A program made the translations under genes and the position numbers. This document shows positions 44,466-52,836 of a stretch of DNA of 64,000 nucleotides, piece after piece (position 1 is the stretch's first letter; each line of letters starts with the position of its first letter). This stretch comes from Nocardioides conyzicola (GTDB taxonomy: Bacteria; Actinomycetota; Actinomycetes; Propionibacteriales; Nocardioidaceae). The notes under the pieces are model-generated. The model ran no database searches, was not told the origin of the DNA, and saw only the letters and a list, made by a program, of their open reading frames with translations. The DNA is taken from positions 2,450,133 through 2,514,132 of the forward strand of contig NZ_BAABKM010000002.1 in NCBI RefSeq assembly GCF_039543825.1, read 5' to 3'.

Positions 44466-44495
44466 AACGGCCCCGGGCGTCAGCCCGGGGCCGTT
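44466..44495 (+). terminator. groEL transcription terminator
   Basis: Perfect 13-bp arms (44466-44478 and 44483-44495) with a GTCA tetraloop, 25 nt after the groEL stop. Only a weak T-rich stretch follows, as is common in high-GC genomes. Confidence 0.85.
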
Positions 44496-44524
44496 CTGCG
44501 TTCCCGATGTGTTTGGCTGGGGCC

Positions 44525-45040
44525 GTGGACGAGAGCCGGCGGGACCGCTTCGAGGCGGTCGCACCCGGGCTGGTCGACCCGCTGCGACGGTTCCTCGCCC
44601 GGCGTACCGACGCCGCGACCGCGGACGACGTGCTCGCCGAGACCCTCCTCGTCTGCTGGCGGCGGGTCGCGGAGCTGCCGGACGACCCCCTGCCCTGGGC
44701 GTACGGCGTGGCGCGCAACTGCCTGCGCAACGCCGAGCGGTCCGCGCGACGGCAGGAGCGGGTCGCGGCCCGTCTCGCGGCGGAGCCGGCGGACCCGGGT
44801 CCGCCCGACGACCTCGCGCTCCACGAGGCGCTCGCGCAGCTGCGCCCCGACGACGCCGAGCTGCTCCGGCTGTGGGCCTGGGAGCAGCTGACGCCGGCCG
44901 AGATCGCGGTCGTCCTCGACATCACCGCCAACGCCGCGAGCATCCGGCTGCACCGGGCCCGCGAGAAGCTCAAGGACCGACTGCGAAAGACTGCGGACGC
45001 ATCCGGACATGAAGGGTCGAGAGAGGGGAGGAAGCCATGA
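44525..45040 (+). CDS. ECF RNA polymerase sigma factor
   Basis: 171 aa. Region 2: VDPLRRFLARRTDAATADDVLAETLLVCWRRVAELPDDPLPWAYGVARNCLRNAERSARR; region 4: ALAQLRPDDAELLRLWAWEQLTPAEIAVVLDITANAASIRLHRAREKLKDRLRK. I use the GTG at 44525; an in-frame ATG at 44507 would add six residues. Coupled by ATGA to a small membrane protein, the same sigma/membrane-protein layout as at 41.0 kb. Confidence 0.9.
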   Translation: MDESRRDRFEAVAPGLVDPLRRFLARRTDAATADDVLAETLLVCWRRVAELPDDPLPWAYGVARNCLRNAERSARRQERVAARLAAEPADPGPPDDLALHEALAQLRPDDAELLRLWAWEQLTPAEIAVVLDITANAASIRLHRAREKLKDRLRKTADASGHEGSREGRKP

Positions 45041-45666
45041 ACGACGACGAGCTGCAGGCCCGCCTGCACGCGTCCGACCCGGCCGCCTCCCTCCCGCCGG
45101 CCGCCCCGCACGAGGTGGCCCGACTCCTGGAGGACGTCATGGCCACCGAGCTCACCACCGAGACCCGCGCGACCGGGACCCGCAGCCGCGGCCCGCTGAC
45201 CTGGCTGGTCGCGGCTGCCGCCGTGCTCGTCATCGCCAGCGTCGGCATCGTCGGGGTCCGCGCCCTGACCGGCGACGACCCCACCCCCGCGGCGAACGGC
45301 GGCGACCCGGGCACGTCGAGCACCACCCGCCTCGACGTCCCCGCCGGCGCCGGCCTCGGCAAGTGCATGGTCCCCAACGCGGAGGTGCTGTCGACCGCCG
45401 ACGTCGCGTTCGACGGCACCGTGACCGCGATCAGCGGTGACCAGGTGACCCTGGAGCCGGCGACCTGGTACGCCGGGGGGCCGACCGACGAGGTCGTCGT
45501 GACCGCGCCGAGCGAGCAGATGCAGCGGGTCGCGTCCGGGGTGACCTTCGAGAAGGGCGGGCGCTACCTCGTCTCGGCCACCTCGGGGCAGGTCAGCCTG
45601 TGCGGCTTCTCCGCGCCGTACAGCGACGAGCTCGCCGCGGTCTACGCCGAGGCGTTCCCGGGCTGA
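45037..45666 (+). CDS. Single-pass membrane protein, partner of ECF sigma factor
   Basis: 209 aa: cytoplasmic N-terminal region (LQARLHASDPAASLPPAAPHEVARLLEDVM), one transmembrane helix (LTWLVAAAAVLVIASVGIVGVRAL), Pro/Gly-rich linker, then an extracytoplasmic beta-rich domain with two Cys (GLGKCMVPNAE; VSLCGFSAPYSDE) that could form a disulfide. Probably the anti-sigma or sensor partner of the preceding sigma factor; no known anti-sigma motif confirms this. It overlaps the molybdenum-cofactor gene by 1 nt. Confidence 0.7.
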   Translation: MNDDELQARLHASDPAASLPPAAPHEVARLLEDVMATELTTETRATGTRSRGPLTWLVAAAAVLVIASVGIVGVRALTGDDPTPAANGGDPGTSSTTRLDVPAGAGLGKCMVPNAEVLSTADVAFDGTVTAISGDQVTLEPATWYAGGPTDEVVVTAPSEQMQRVASGVTFEKGGRYLVSATSGQVSLCGFSAPYSDELAAVYAEAFPG

Positions 45667-46217
45667 TGCACGGACTCCTGCTCGCCGCCGGCGCCGGCTC
45701 CCGGATGGGGATGCCCAAGGCGCTGGTGCGCGCCGACGACGGCGAGCCTTGGCTGGTCCGCGGCGTCCGGACCCTGACGGACGGTGGGTGCACCCAGGTG
45801 ACGGTCGTGCTGGGTGCCTCCGCCGACGAGGCGCTCCCGCTGCTCGAGGGCTCCGGCGCCACCGGCGTCGTCGTCGCCGACTGGGCCGAGGGCATGTCGG
45901 CCTCGCTGCGGGCGGGACTGGCCGGGCTCACCGTGAGCGACTCCGACGCCGTGGTGGTCACGCTCGTCGACCTCCCGGACGTCGGCGCCGACGTCGTACG
46001 CCGTCTCCTCGACCCGCCGCCGGATCGCGCCACCCTGCGCCGTGCCTCGTACGGCGGCCAGGTCGGCCACCCGGTCGTGCTCGGCCGCGACCACTGGGTC
46101 GGCGTCGCCGACGAGACCAGCGGCGACCGAGGTGCTCGCGGCTACCTCGCCACCCACGACGTCGAGGTCGTCGAGTGCGGCGACCTCGCGACCGGCCAGG
46201 ACGTCGACAGCCGCTAG
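45666..46217 (+). CDS. MocA/MobA-like molybdenum cofactor nucleotidyltransferase
   Basis: 183-aa NTP-transferase: HGLLLAAGAGSRMGMPKALVRADDG has the Gly-rich nucleotide loop and the catalytic Lys; VVVTLVDLPDVGADVVRRLL carries the metal-binding Asp; YGGQVGHPVVLGRDHW is the MocA-specific block. It should add CMP to molybdopterin to form the MCD cofactor used by xanthine-dehydrogenase and CO-dehydrogenase family enzymes, whose subunits are encoded at 53.6-57.5 kb. Start ATG overlaps the previous stop (TGATG). Ends in a CTAG overlap. Confidence 0.88.
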   Translation: MHGLLLAAGAGSRMGMPKALVRADDGEPWLVRGVRTLTDGGCTQVTVVLGASADEALPLLEGSGATGVVVADWAEGMSASLRAGLAGLTVSDSDAVVVTLVDLPDVGADVVRRLLDPPPDRATLRRASYGGQVGHPVVLGRDHWVGVADETSGDRGARGYLATHDVEVVECGDLATGQDVDSR

Positions 46218-46462
46218 ACCCGCCGGATCCGGACCGGTCCCCGCGCCGTCGCCAGGTCGACCACCTGGCCGCGCTGGGTGACCACGACCTCGCCGGCGTC
46301 GACCAGACGCTGGGCGGCGGCGCGCGCCGGGTCCATGAGCGGGCGCCAGTCGGCGCCACCGACGGACCTCGCGGCGTCGGACGGGCAGATGGTCGCTCCG
46401 GGCCGACGGTCCGCGAGCAGGTCCAGGATCGTCCGCTGCAGGCGGGAGTCCACGTCGCTCAC
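46214..46462 (-). CDS. DUF3253 small protein
   Basis: 82 aa: SDVDSRLQRTILDLLADRRPGATICPSDAARSVGGADWRPLMDPARAAAQRLVDAGEVVVTQRGQVVDL, the DUF3253 pattern, which looks like a winged helix with a conserved Cys-Pro-Ser. GTG start at 46462. Convergent with the MocA-like gene (CTAG overlap) and divergent from moxR, so it interrupts the molybdenum-enzyme cluster. A DNA-binding role is possible but unproven. Confidence 0.8.
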   Translation of the reverse strand: MSDVDSRLQRTILDLLADRRPGATICPSDAARSVGGADWRPLMDPARAAAQRLVDAGEVVVTQRGQVVDLATARGPVRIRRV

Positions 46463-46523
46463 GCCCCCAGTCTGGCTGCGTCCGCCAACCCGGGGCCAAC
46501 GGGGCGCTGAGTAGCCTGGAGGC

Positions 46524-47420
46524 ATGGAGCCGTCGAACCCCGCCGACATCGCCCCCGGCGATCTCGCCCAGCGTCTCGGCGCCACCGGCTACCTGTGCGA
46601 CGACGCGCTCGCGACCGTCACCTACCTGGCCCTGAAGATGCAGCGTCCGCTGCTGCTCGAGGGCGAGCCCGGCACCGGCAAGACCGCCCTCGCCGAGGCG
46701 ATCGCCGAGGCCCTCGGCCTGCCGCTGGTGCGGTTGCAGTGCTACGAGGGCATCGACGCCACGCAGGCGCTCTACGACTGGGACTTCCCGCGCCAGATCC
46801 TGCATCTGCGCGCGCTCGAGGCGGCCGGCGCCGCTGGCGGGCCGAGCGTCGAGGAGGCGGAGAAGAGCCTGTACGACGCCCGCTTCCTGCTCGCGCGCCC
46901 CGTGCTGCAGGCGCTCCAGCAGAGCCCCGCGGTGCTGCTGGTCGACGAGGTGGACCGGGCCGACGACGAGTTCGAGGCGTTCCTGCTCGAGGTGCTGTCG
47001 ACCTACCAGGTCTCCATCCCCGAGCTCGGCACGGTGCGGGCGGCCACGCCGCCGATCGTCGTCCTCACCTCCAACCGCACCCGCGAGCTGCACGACGCCC
47101 TCAAGCGGCGCTGTCTCTACCACTGGATCGACCACCCCGGCCTCGAGCGCGAGGTCGAGATCGTGCGGTCGCGGGCTCCAGAGGTCTCGGAGGAGCTGCG
47201 CCTCCAGGTCGTGCGGATCGTGCAGACCCTGCGAGGCCGCGACGACCTGCAGAAGCCGCCCGGCGTGGCCGAGACGCTCGACTGGGCGCGCGCGCTGAAC
47301 TACCTCGGCACCGCCGAGATCGACCTGGCCGCCGCGTCGGCCACGCTGGGCGCGCTGGTGAAGTACCGCGAGGACGCCGAGCGGGTGCGGCACGCCCTGG
47401 ACCAGATGCTGCGGTCATGA
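46524..47420 (+). CDS. MoxR-family AAA ATPase (CoxD-like)
   Basis: 298 aa. Walker A LLLEGEPGTGKTALAEAIAEAL, Walker B AVLLVDEVDRADDEFEAF, sensor 1 VVLTSNRTRELHDALKRRC. It forms a chaperone pair with the next gene (VWA protein); in carboxydotrophs the CoxD-CoxE pair is needed to mature the Mo/Cu or Mo/S active site. TAGCCT ends 6 nt before the ATG, so the operon 46.5-50.7 kb likely starts here. Confidence 0.9.
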   Translation: MEPSNPADIAPGDLAQRLGATGYLCDDALATVTYLALKMQRPLLLEGEPGTGKTALAEAIAEALGLPLVRLQCYEGIDATQALYDWDFPRQILHLRALEAAGAAGGPSVEEAEKSLYDARFLLARPVLQALQQSPAVLLVDEVDRADDEFEAFLLEVLSTYQVSIPELGTVRAATPPIVVLTSNRTRELHDALKRRCLYHWIDHPGLEREVEIVRSRAPEVSEELRLQVVRIVQTLRGRDDLQKPPGVAETLDWARALNYLGTAEIDLAAASATLGALVKYREDAERVRHALDQMLRS

Positions 47421-48541
47421 GCGTCGTGGACCGGGGCGCGGACGAGGTGCTGCTGGGCTTCACCCGGGCGCTCCGGGCAGCCGGGGTGCCGGTGACCCAC
47501 GACCGGGCGCACGGCTTCCTCGCGGCGACGGCGACCCTCGGGCTCGACAGCCAGCGCGCGACGTACCTCGCCGGCCGGGCGACCCTCTGCGGCGGTCCGG
47601 ACGACCTCGAGCGCTACGACCAGGTGTTCACGGCGTACTTCGACGGCCGCGACGGCCTCCCTCGGCCGCGGCCGGCCCAGCAGGGCGTGCCCGGCTTCTC
47701 CGGCCTGCCGGACACCGAGGCCACCGGGGCCGGCGAGTCCGAGCAGGAGGACGAGGTCGTGCGAGCCAAGGCGAGCGACGCCGAGGTGCTCCGGCACCGT
47801 GACGTGGCCACCCTGTCGGCCGCCGAGAAGCATCGGCTAACCGCCATGTTCGCGACGCTGCGGCCGCGGCCGCCCGCCCGGCGCACGGCTCGGCACCAGC
47901 AGTGGCACCGCGGCCAACTCGACGCCTCCCGCACGCTGCGCGCGTCGTTGCGGCGGATGGGAGAGCCCGGCGAGATCGCCTGGCGGCGGCGCCGCGTCCG
48001 GCCGCGCCGGGTGGTGCTGCTGGTCGACGTGTCCGGGTCGATGAGCGGGTACGCCGACGCGCTGCTGCGGCTGGCCCACCGGTTCACCCAGGTCGGCCGG
48101 TCGGGGGGTGGCGTCGTCGAGACGTTCACCGTCGGCACCCGGCTCACCCACCTCACCCGTGCGATGCGGATCGGTGACCCCGAGCGGGCCCTGATCGCCG
48201 CGGGCGAGACCGTGCCGGACTGGTCGGGCGGCACCCGGCTGGGGGAGACCTTGCGGTTCTTCCTCGACCGCTGGGGCCAGCGCGGGATGGCGCGCGGCGC
48301 CGTCGTCGTGGTCTTCAGCGACGGCTGGGAGCGCGGCGACCCGAGCCTGCTCGGTGAGCAGATGGCCCGGTTGCACCGCGTCGCGCACCGGGTCGTGTGG
48401 GTCAACCCGCACCGGGGCAAGGCCGGCTACGAGCCGGTGCAGCAGGGCGTGCTCGCCGCGCTGCCCCACTGCGACGACTTCGTCGCCGGCCACTCGCTGG
48501 CGACCTTCGCCGAGCTGTCGGAGGTGATCTCGCGTGCGTGA
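47417..48541 (+). CDS. VWA-domain protein (CoxE-like)
   Basis: 374 aa. The C-terminal von Willebrand A domain has an intact MIDAS: VLLVDVSGSMSGYA (D-x-S-x-S), WSGGTRLGETL (Thr), and VVFSDGWERGDP (Asp). The N-terminal helical half and a variable acidic linker (EATGAGESEQEDEVV) match CoxE proteins. It acts with the MoxR ATPase in metal-site assembly of molybdenum hydroxylases. Coupled to both neighbours by overlapping start and stop codons. Confidence 0.9.
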   Translation: MSVVDRGADEVLLGFTRALRAAGVPVTHDRAHGFLAATATLGLDSQRATYLAGRATLCGGPDDLERYDQVFTAYFDGRDGLPRPRPAQQGVPGFSGLPDTEATGAGESEQEDEVVRAKASDAEVLRHRDVATLSAAEKHRLTAMFATLRPRPPARRTARHQQWHRGQLDASRTLRASLRRMGEPGEIAWRRRRVRPRRVVLLVDVSGSMSGYADALLRLAHRFTQVGRSGGGVVETFTVGTRLTHLTRAMRIGDPERALIAAGETVPDWSGGTRLGETLRFFLDRWGQRGMARGAVVVVFSDGWERGDPSLLGEQMARLHRVAHRVVWVNPHRGKAGYEPVQQGVLAALPHCDDFVAGHSLATFAELSEVISRA

Positions 48542-49661
48542 CGTCCTGCCCGAGCTGATGGCCTGGTGGCGCTCCGGCGCGACCGTCGGCGTCGGCACCG
48601 TCGTCGCCACCTTCCAGTCCGCACCGCGTCCGCCCGGCGCGTCGATGCTCGTCGGCCCCGACGGCACCGCCGTCGGGTCGGTGTCGGGCGGCTGCGTCGA
48701 GGGTGCGGTCTACGAGCTGGCCGAGTCCGTCGTGGGGTCGGGGGAGCCCGTCCTCGAGCGGTACGGCGTCTCCGACGACGACGCCTTCGCGGTCGGCCTG
48801 ACCTGCGGCGGCATCCTCGACGTGTACGTCGAGAAGGTCAGCCGCGACACCTTCCCCGAGCTGGAGGAGATCGCGGCCGACATCGACGCCGGTCGCCCGG
48901 TCGCGCTCGCCACCGTCATCGAGCACCCCGACCCGGCCTGGCTGGGTCGACGGATCGTCGTACGCCCGGACACGCCTGCGGTCGCCACCCTCGGCTCGGC
49001 GCGCGCCGACGACGCCGTCCACGACGACGCCCTCGGGCTGCTCGCGCTCGGCAACAACGCCACGCTGACCTACGGCCCCGACGGCGAGCGCCGGGGCGAG
49101 GGGATGCGGGTGTTCGTGTGGGCGTTCGCGCCCAAGCCGCGGATGCTGGTCTTCGGCGCGATCGACTTCGCCGCGGCGGTCGCCAAGGTCGGCAGCTTCC
49201 TCGGCTACCACGTGACCGTGTGCGACGCCCGGCCCGTCTTCGCCACCAACAGCCGCTTCCCCGAGGCCGACGAGGTGGTCGTCGACTGGCCGCACCGCTA
49301 CCTGCAGGCCGAGCAGGACGCCGGCCGGATCGACGCCCGGACCGTCATCACGGTGCTCACGCACGACCCGAAGTTCGACGTGCCTCTCCTCGAGGTCGCG
49401 CTGCGGCTGCCCGAGGTCGCGTACGTCGGGGCGATGGGCTCGCGCCGCACCCACGAGGACCGCCTCGACCGGCTCCGCGAGGCCGGCGTCGACGACAAGG
49501 AGATCGAGCTGCTCTCCAGCCCGATCGGCCTCGACCTCGGCGCCCGGACCCCCGAGGAGACCGCGATCAGCATCGCCGCCGAGATCGTCGCCGGCCGCTG
49601 GGGCGGCAGCGGCGCGCGCCTCGCCGCCCGCGACGGCCGGATCCACCGCGACCTGGCATGA
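48534..49661 (+). CDS. XdhC/CoxI-family molybdenum-enzyme maturation protein
   Basis: 375 aa. The N-terminal XdhC_CoxI domain contains TFQSAPRPPGASMLVGPDGTAVGSVSGGCVEGAVYE and the Cys motif VGLTCGGILDVYVEK; the C-terminal Rossmann-like domain starts MLVFGAIDFAAAVAKVGSFLGYHVTVCDARPVF. XdhC binds Mo cofactor and delivers the sulfurated form to xanthine-dehydrogenase-type enzymes. Overlaps the VWA gene by 8 nt. This, with MocA, MoxR and CoxE-like genes, completes the maturation set for the hydroxylase downstream. Confidence 0.92.
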   Translation: MRDVLPELMAWWRSGATVGVGTVVATFQSAPRPPGASMLVGPDGTAVGSVSGGCVEGAVYELAESVVGSGEPVLERYGVSDDDAFAVGLTCGGILDVYVEKVSRDTFPELEEIAADIDAGRPVALATVIEHPDPAWLGRRIVVRPDTPAVATLGSARADDAVHDDALGLLALGNNATLTYGPDGERRGEGMRVFVWAFAPKPRMLVFGAIDFAAAVAKVGSFLGYHVTVCDARPVFATNSRFPEADEVVVDWPHRYLQAEQDAGRIDARTVITVLTHDPKFDVPLLEVALRLPEVAYVGAMGSRRTHEDRLDRLREAGVDDKEIELLSSPIGLDLGARTPEETAISIAAEIVAGRWGGSGARLAARDGRIHRDLA

Positions 49662-50701
49662 GGGGTGTCTCGACGTTCCTGCTGCTCGTCCTGGCACTGA
49701 CCGGCTGCACGTCGGCCGAGCCCACTGCCGACCCGGCGCCCGCGCCGTCGTCTCCGACCACTCCGTCAGCGCCCTCCTCGGGCCCCACCCAGCCCCCCAC
49801 CCCCACCGAGCGGGGCGACACGCTGCCACCCGCCACCGACACCCCGTCGCTGGCCAACCTGATGCGGGAGGACTTCGACGGGCGGGGCCTGCGGGTGCTC
49901 CGGACCGAGACGACCACCGACGCCTACACCCGCCAGCAGGTGACCTACCGCAGCAACGGGACCCTCGTCTCCGGGGTGCTGCTGCGGCCGCACGGCCGCG
50001 GGCCGTTCCCGGCGGTCGTGCTCAACCACGGCTACATCGAGCCGACGTCGTACGTCACCGGCCAGGGCATGGCCCGCGAGCAGGACTGGCTGGCCCGGGC
50101 CGGCTTCGTGGTGCTGCACACGGACTACCGGGGTCACGCCGCCGGCGACCCGGCCGGGAACCTCGAGCGCGAGCTGCGGCTCGGCTACGCCCGCGACAGC
50201 ATCAACGCCGTGCTGGCGCTCGAGAAGCTGCCGTACGTCGATGCCGACAAGACCGCCATGGTCGGCCGGTCGATGGGCGGCGGGGTCACCCTCAACGCCC
50301 TCGTCGCCGCGCCCGGCGTCGTCGACGCCGCGGTGGTCTACGCGAGCGTCAGCTCCAGCTTCCTAGACAACCTGCGCCACTTCACGCTGCCCAACCGTCC
50401 CGACGCGGTGCGAGCGCTCGAGGACCGGTTCGGGACGCCGCAGGAGACGCCGGCGTTCTACCGCGGGCTGTCGTCGCGCACCTACTTCGACCGCATCACC
50501 GAGCCGGTGCTGATCCACCACGGCACGGCCGACGGCACCTGTCCGCCCCGCTGGTCGCGCACCACCCAGGCGCTGCTGCGCAAGGCGGGCGTCGACAGCA
50601 CGCTCGTCGAGTACGCCGGCGAGGACCACACGTTCTACGCCCGCTGGCAGGACTCGATGATCCGGACCGTGCGCTTCCTCAGGCGCCAGCTCGACGTGTG
50701 A
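49658..50701 (+). CDS. Lipoprotein alpha/beta hydrolase (dienelactone-hydrolase/peptidase-like)
   Basis: 347 aa. Lipoprotein signal with lipobox LTGC (cleavage before Cys18), then a Pro/Thr/Ser-rich spacer, then an alpha/beta hydrolase: AVVLNHGYIEPTSY, nucleophile elbow AMVGRSMGGGVTLNAL, VLIHHGTADGTCPPRWS (Asp region) and GEDHTFYA (His). It is coupled to xdhC by ATGA, placing a cell-surface esterase or peptidase in the molybdenum-enzyme operon. It may liberate the substrate later oxidised by the hydroxylase; this is inference. Confidence 0.85.
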   Translation: MRGVSTFLLLVLALTGCTSAEPTADPAPAPSSPTTPSAPSSGPTQPPTPTERGDTLPPATDTPSLANLMREDFDGRGLRVLRTETTTDAYTRQQVTYRSNGTLVSGVLLRPHGRGPFPAVVLNHGYIEPTSYVTGQGMAREQDWLARAGFVVLHTDYRGHAAGDPAGNLERELRLGYARDSINAVLALEKLPYVDADKTAMVGRSMGGGVTLNALVAAPGVVDAAVVYASVSSSFLDNLRHFTLPNRPDAVRALEDRFGTPQETPAFYRGLSSRTYFDRITEPVLIHHGTADGTCPPRWSRTTQALLRKAGVDSTLVEYAGEDHTFYARWQDSMIRTVRFLRRQLDV

Positions 50702-50755
50702 CCTGCGTCACCGGCTCGGTGCTACGTTGGCCGCGACCGAGCACCCGGGGGTGAC

Positions 50756-51982
50756 ATGGCACGCACTGAGCTGCAGGCGCGCAGGCTGGAAGCAGTCCGC
50801 GCATGGACCTCGTTCGTCGAGCGCGGCGACGAGGCCGTCGACCAGGTCCGCCCGGAGATCCTGACGAGCTGGACCCGCTCGGAGGCGGCCATCCACGGCC
50901 CCGACGTGACCGAGGCGCCGCTGGCCGACGAGGCCGAGACCGCGGCGTACTGGCAGGGCTCCGCCCTCCAGACCGCCGTCGAGCGGGTCGAGGCCGAGCT
51001 CCGGCGTACGGCGGAGGACGGCGACCTCGTCGTCGCGGTGACCGACGCGGAGACCCGGATCCTGTGGACGTACGGCGGCCGGGTGATGCGCCGCAAGGCC
51101 GAGTCCGTCAACTTCGTGGCCGGCGGCCGGTGGGACGACGAGTCGGTCGGCACCAACGCCCTCGACCTCGCCAACCGCAACGACCGTCCGGAGATGGTCT
51201 TCAGCGCCGAGCACTACGCATCGATCGTGCACAACTGGGTCTGCTGGGCCGCGCCCGTGCACGACCCGGTCAGCGGCGCGCAGCTCGGCGTCATCGACCT
51301 CTCGACGACCTGGAACCGCAGCCACCCGATCGGCCTCGCGACCGCCCGGGTGATGGCGCGGCTGATCGAGACGGCGATGCCGCTCACGCACAGCCCGGTG
51401 CGGCTCGACGAGTCCGGCGAGCCCGGACTGGTGATGCGGCTGCTGGGCACCGCCGAGACCTGGCTCGACGGCCAGCGGCTGCTGCTCAACCGGCGCCAGA
51501 CCGAGATCCTCGCGCTGCTCGCCATGCACCCCGAGGGCCTCTCCCTCGAGCACCTGCACGCGCTCGTCTACGGCGACCAGGCGGTCACCACCTCCACGCT
51601 CAAGGCCGAGGTCTCGCACCTGCGCTCCGCCCTCGGCGGCCAGCTCGCGTCCCGTCCCTACCGGCTGACGATGCCGGTCTCGACCGACGTCGACCTCGTC
51701 CTCAGCCTGCTCCGCCGCGGCCGGGTCGCCGCCGCCGTCGACGCGTACGGCGGGGACCTGCTGCCCGGCACCAACTCGCCGGCCCTCAGCGAGCTGGCCG
51801 AGTACGTCGCGGTCGCGGTCCGCGAGGCGCTGCTCGCCGAGCCCGACCCGGATGCCGTGCTCAGCTACGGCGAGCGCGCGCCCTACGACACCGAGGTCGT
51901 CGAGGTCTGCCTGGCCCGGCTGCCCCACGGGCACCCCGCCGTACCCCTGCTGAAGGGGCGGCTCGCGGCCGCCTCGCGCTGA
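50756..51982 (+). CDS. AcoR-type GAF-domain transcriptional regulator with winged-helix C-terminus
   Basis: 408 aa. The N-terminal half matches the AcoR-like sensor: RPEILTSWTRSEAAIHGP, a GAF domain around VAVTDAETRILWTYGG through WDDESVGTNALDLA and CWAAPVHDPVSGAQLGVIDLST. The AAA sigma54-activation domain of AcoR is absent. Instead there is a winged-helix-like region (LLLNRRQTEILALLAMHPEGLSLEHLHALVYGDQAVTTSTLKAEVSHLRSAL), fitting actinobacteria that lack sigma54. Placed before the hydroxylase genes, it is the likely regulator that senses the inducing substrate. Confidence 0.85.
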   Translation: MARTELQARRLEAVRAWTSFVERGDEAVDQVRPEILTSWTRSEAAIHGPDVTEAPLADEAETAAYWQGSALQTAVERVEAELRRTAEDGDLVVAVTDAETRILWTYGGRVMRRKAESVNFVAGGRWDDESVGTNALDLANRNDRPEMVFSAEHYASIVHNWVCWAAPVHDPVSGAQLGVIDLSTTWNRSHPIGLATARVMARLIETAMPLTHSPVRLDESGEPGLVMRLLGTAETWLDGQRLLLNRRQTEILALLAMHPEGLSLEHLHALVYGDQAVTTSTLKAEVSHLRSALGGQLASRPYRLTMPVSTDVDLVLSLLRRGRVAAAVDAYGGDLLPGTNSPALSELAEYVAVAVREALLAEPDPDAVLSYGERAPYDTEVVEVCLARLPHGHPAVPLLKGRLAAASR

Positions 51983-52044
51983 CCGGTTCCGCCCCGCCCG
52001 CGGGGTCGTCCATGGAAGGCTCTCCCCAGGCGACAGGGGGAACG

Positions 52045-52803
52045 ATGGACGACGCAGGACTCGAGCGGGTCCGCGCCCACCTGGGCACGGTGCTGGCGAC
52101 CATGTCCGCGCGGATCGGGGCGCTCGCCGACGCCGGACCGGACTGGTGGCTCGGCCTGACGGGCGGCGTCTCGGCCGACCTGAACATGGCGTTCCTGGCG
52201 ACCTCGGACCCCGACACGCTCGCGGGCACCGTCGCGATCGTGGAGGAGGCGGGCCTCGACGCGCTGGTCATGCTGGCCGGCCCGGGCCGCGAGCTCTCCC
52301 CACGGCTCACCGCCCCGTGGGTCGGCGTCGGCACCTCCCCGATCATGACCCGGGACCTCACGACCGGCGGCGCGGACGCGCTCGACCCGCGCGTCCGCCA
52401 GGCCGGCGCGGCGGACGCCGGCGTGCTCGCCGCCCTGATCGCCGAGGCGTTCGCGCTGCCGGTCGACGACGCGGCGCTGATGGCGGCGGCGGCCGTCACC
52501 GGAGGCGTGGTCCGGGCGTGGCTGCTGGAGGAGGGCGGCGAGGTCGTCTCCGCCGTCGTGACCGGCCACCTCGACGACGGCGTCTCGCTGTGGGCCATGT
52601 CGACCCCGTCGCGGTTGGCCCGTCGTGGCTTCGGCCGGACGCTGCTCGCGAGCGTCCTCGCCCACGCACGCGCCGACGGGGCGACGCTCGGGATGCTCGG
52701 CGCCACCCCGGCCGGTCTGCCGCTCTACGAGGCCACCGGCTGGCGCACCGTCGAGGAGTGGGAGGTCTTCACCAACGCGGAGTCCGCCCAGTTCTCGCAC
52801 TGA
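52045..52803 (+). CDS. GNAT-family N-acetyltransferase (two-part)
   Basis: 252 aa. The C-terminal half is a GNAT domain: VRQAGAADAGVLAALIAEAF, VVSAVVTGHLDDGVSLWAMSTPSRLARRGFGRTLLASVLAHARADG (acetyl-CoA loop) and PLYEATGWRTVEEWEVF. The N-terminal 110 residues have no clear motif and may be a degenerate GNAT half. ATG at 52045 with AGGGGG ribosome site; an in-frame ATG at 52012 lacks one. Role in the cluster unknown. Confidence 0.82.
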   Translation: MDDAGLERVRAHLGTVLATMSARIGALADAGPDWWLGLTGGVSADLNMAFLATSDPDTLAGTVAIVEEAGLDALVMLAGPGRELSPRLTAPWVGVGTSPIMTRDLTTGGADALDPRVRQAGAADAGVLAALIAEAFALPVDDAALMAAAAVTGGVVRAWLLEEGGEVVSAVVTGHLDDGVSLWAMSTPSRLARRGFGRTLLASVLAHARADGATLGMLGATPAGLPLYEATGWRTVEEWEVFTNAESAQFSH

Positions 52804-52836
52804 CGCCCGTCGGTCGGGGCCGCTAGCGTCGCTGCG

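Noticed and set aside
50714..50742. Inverted repeat GCTCGGT/ACCGAGC before the GAF regulator as an operator
   Set aside because: Several competing pairings exist in this GC-rich stretch and the arms are only 7 bp; too weak to list as a feature.
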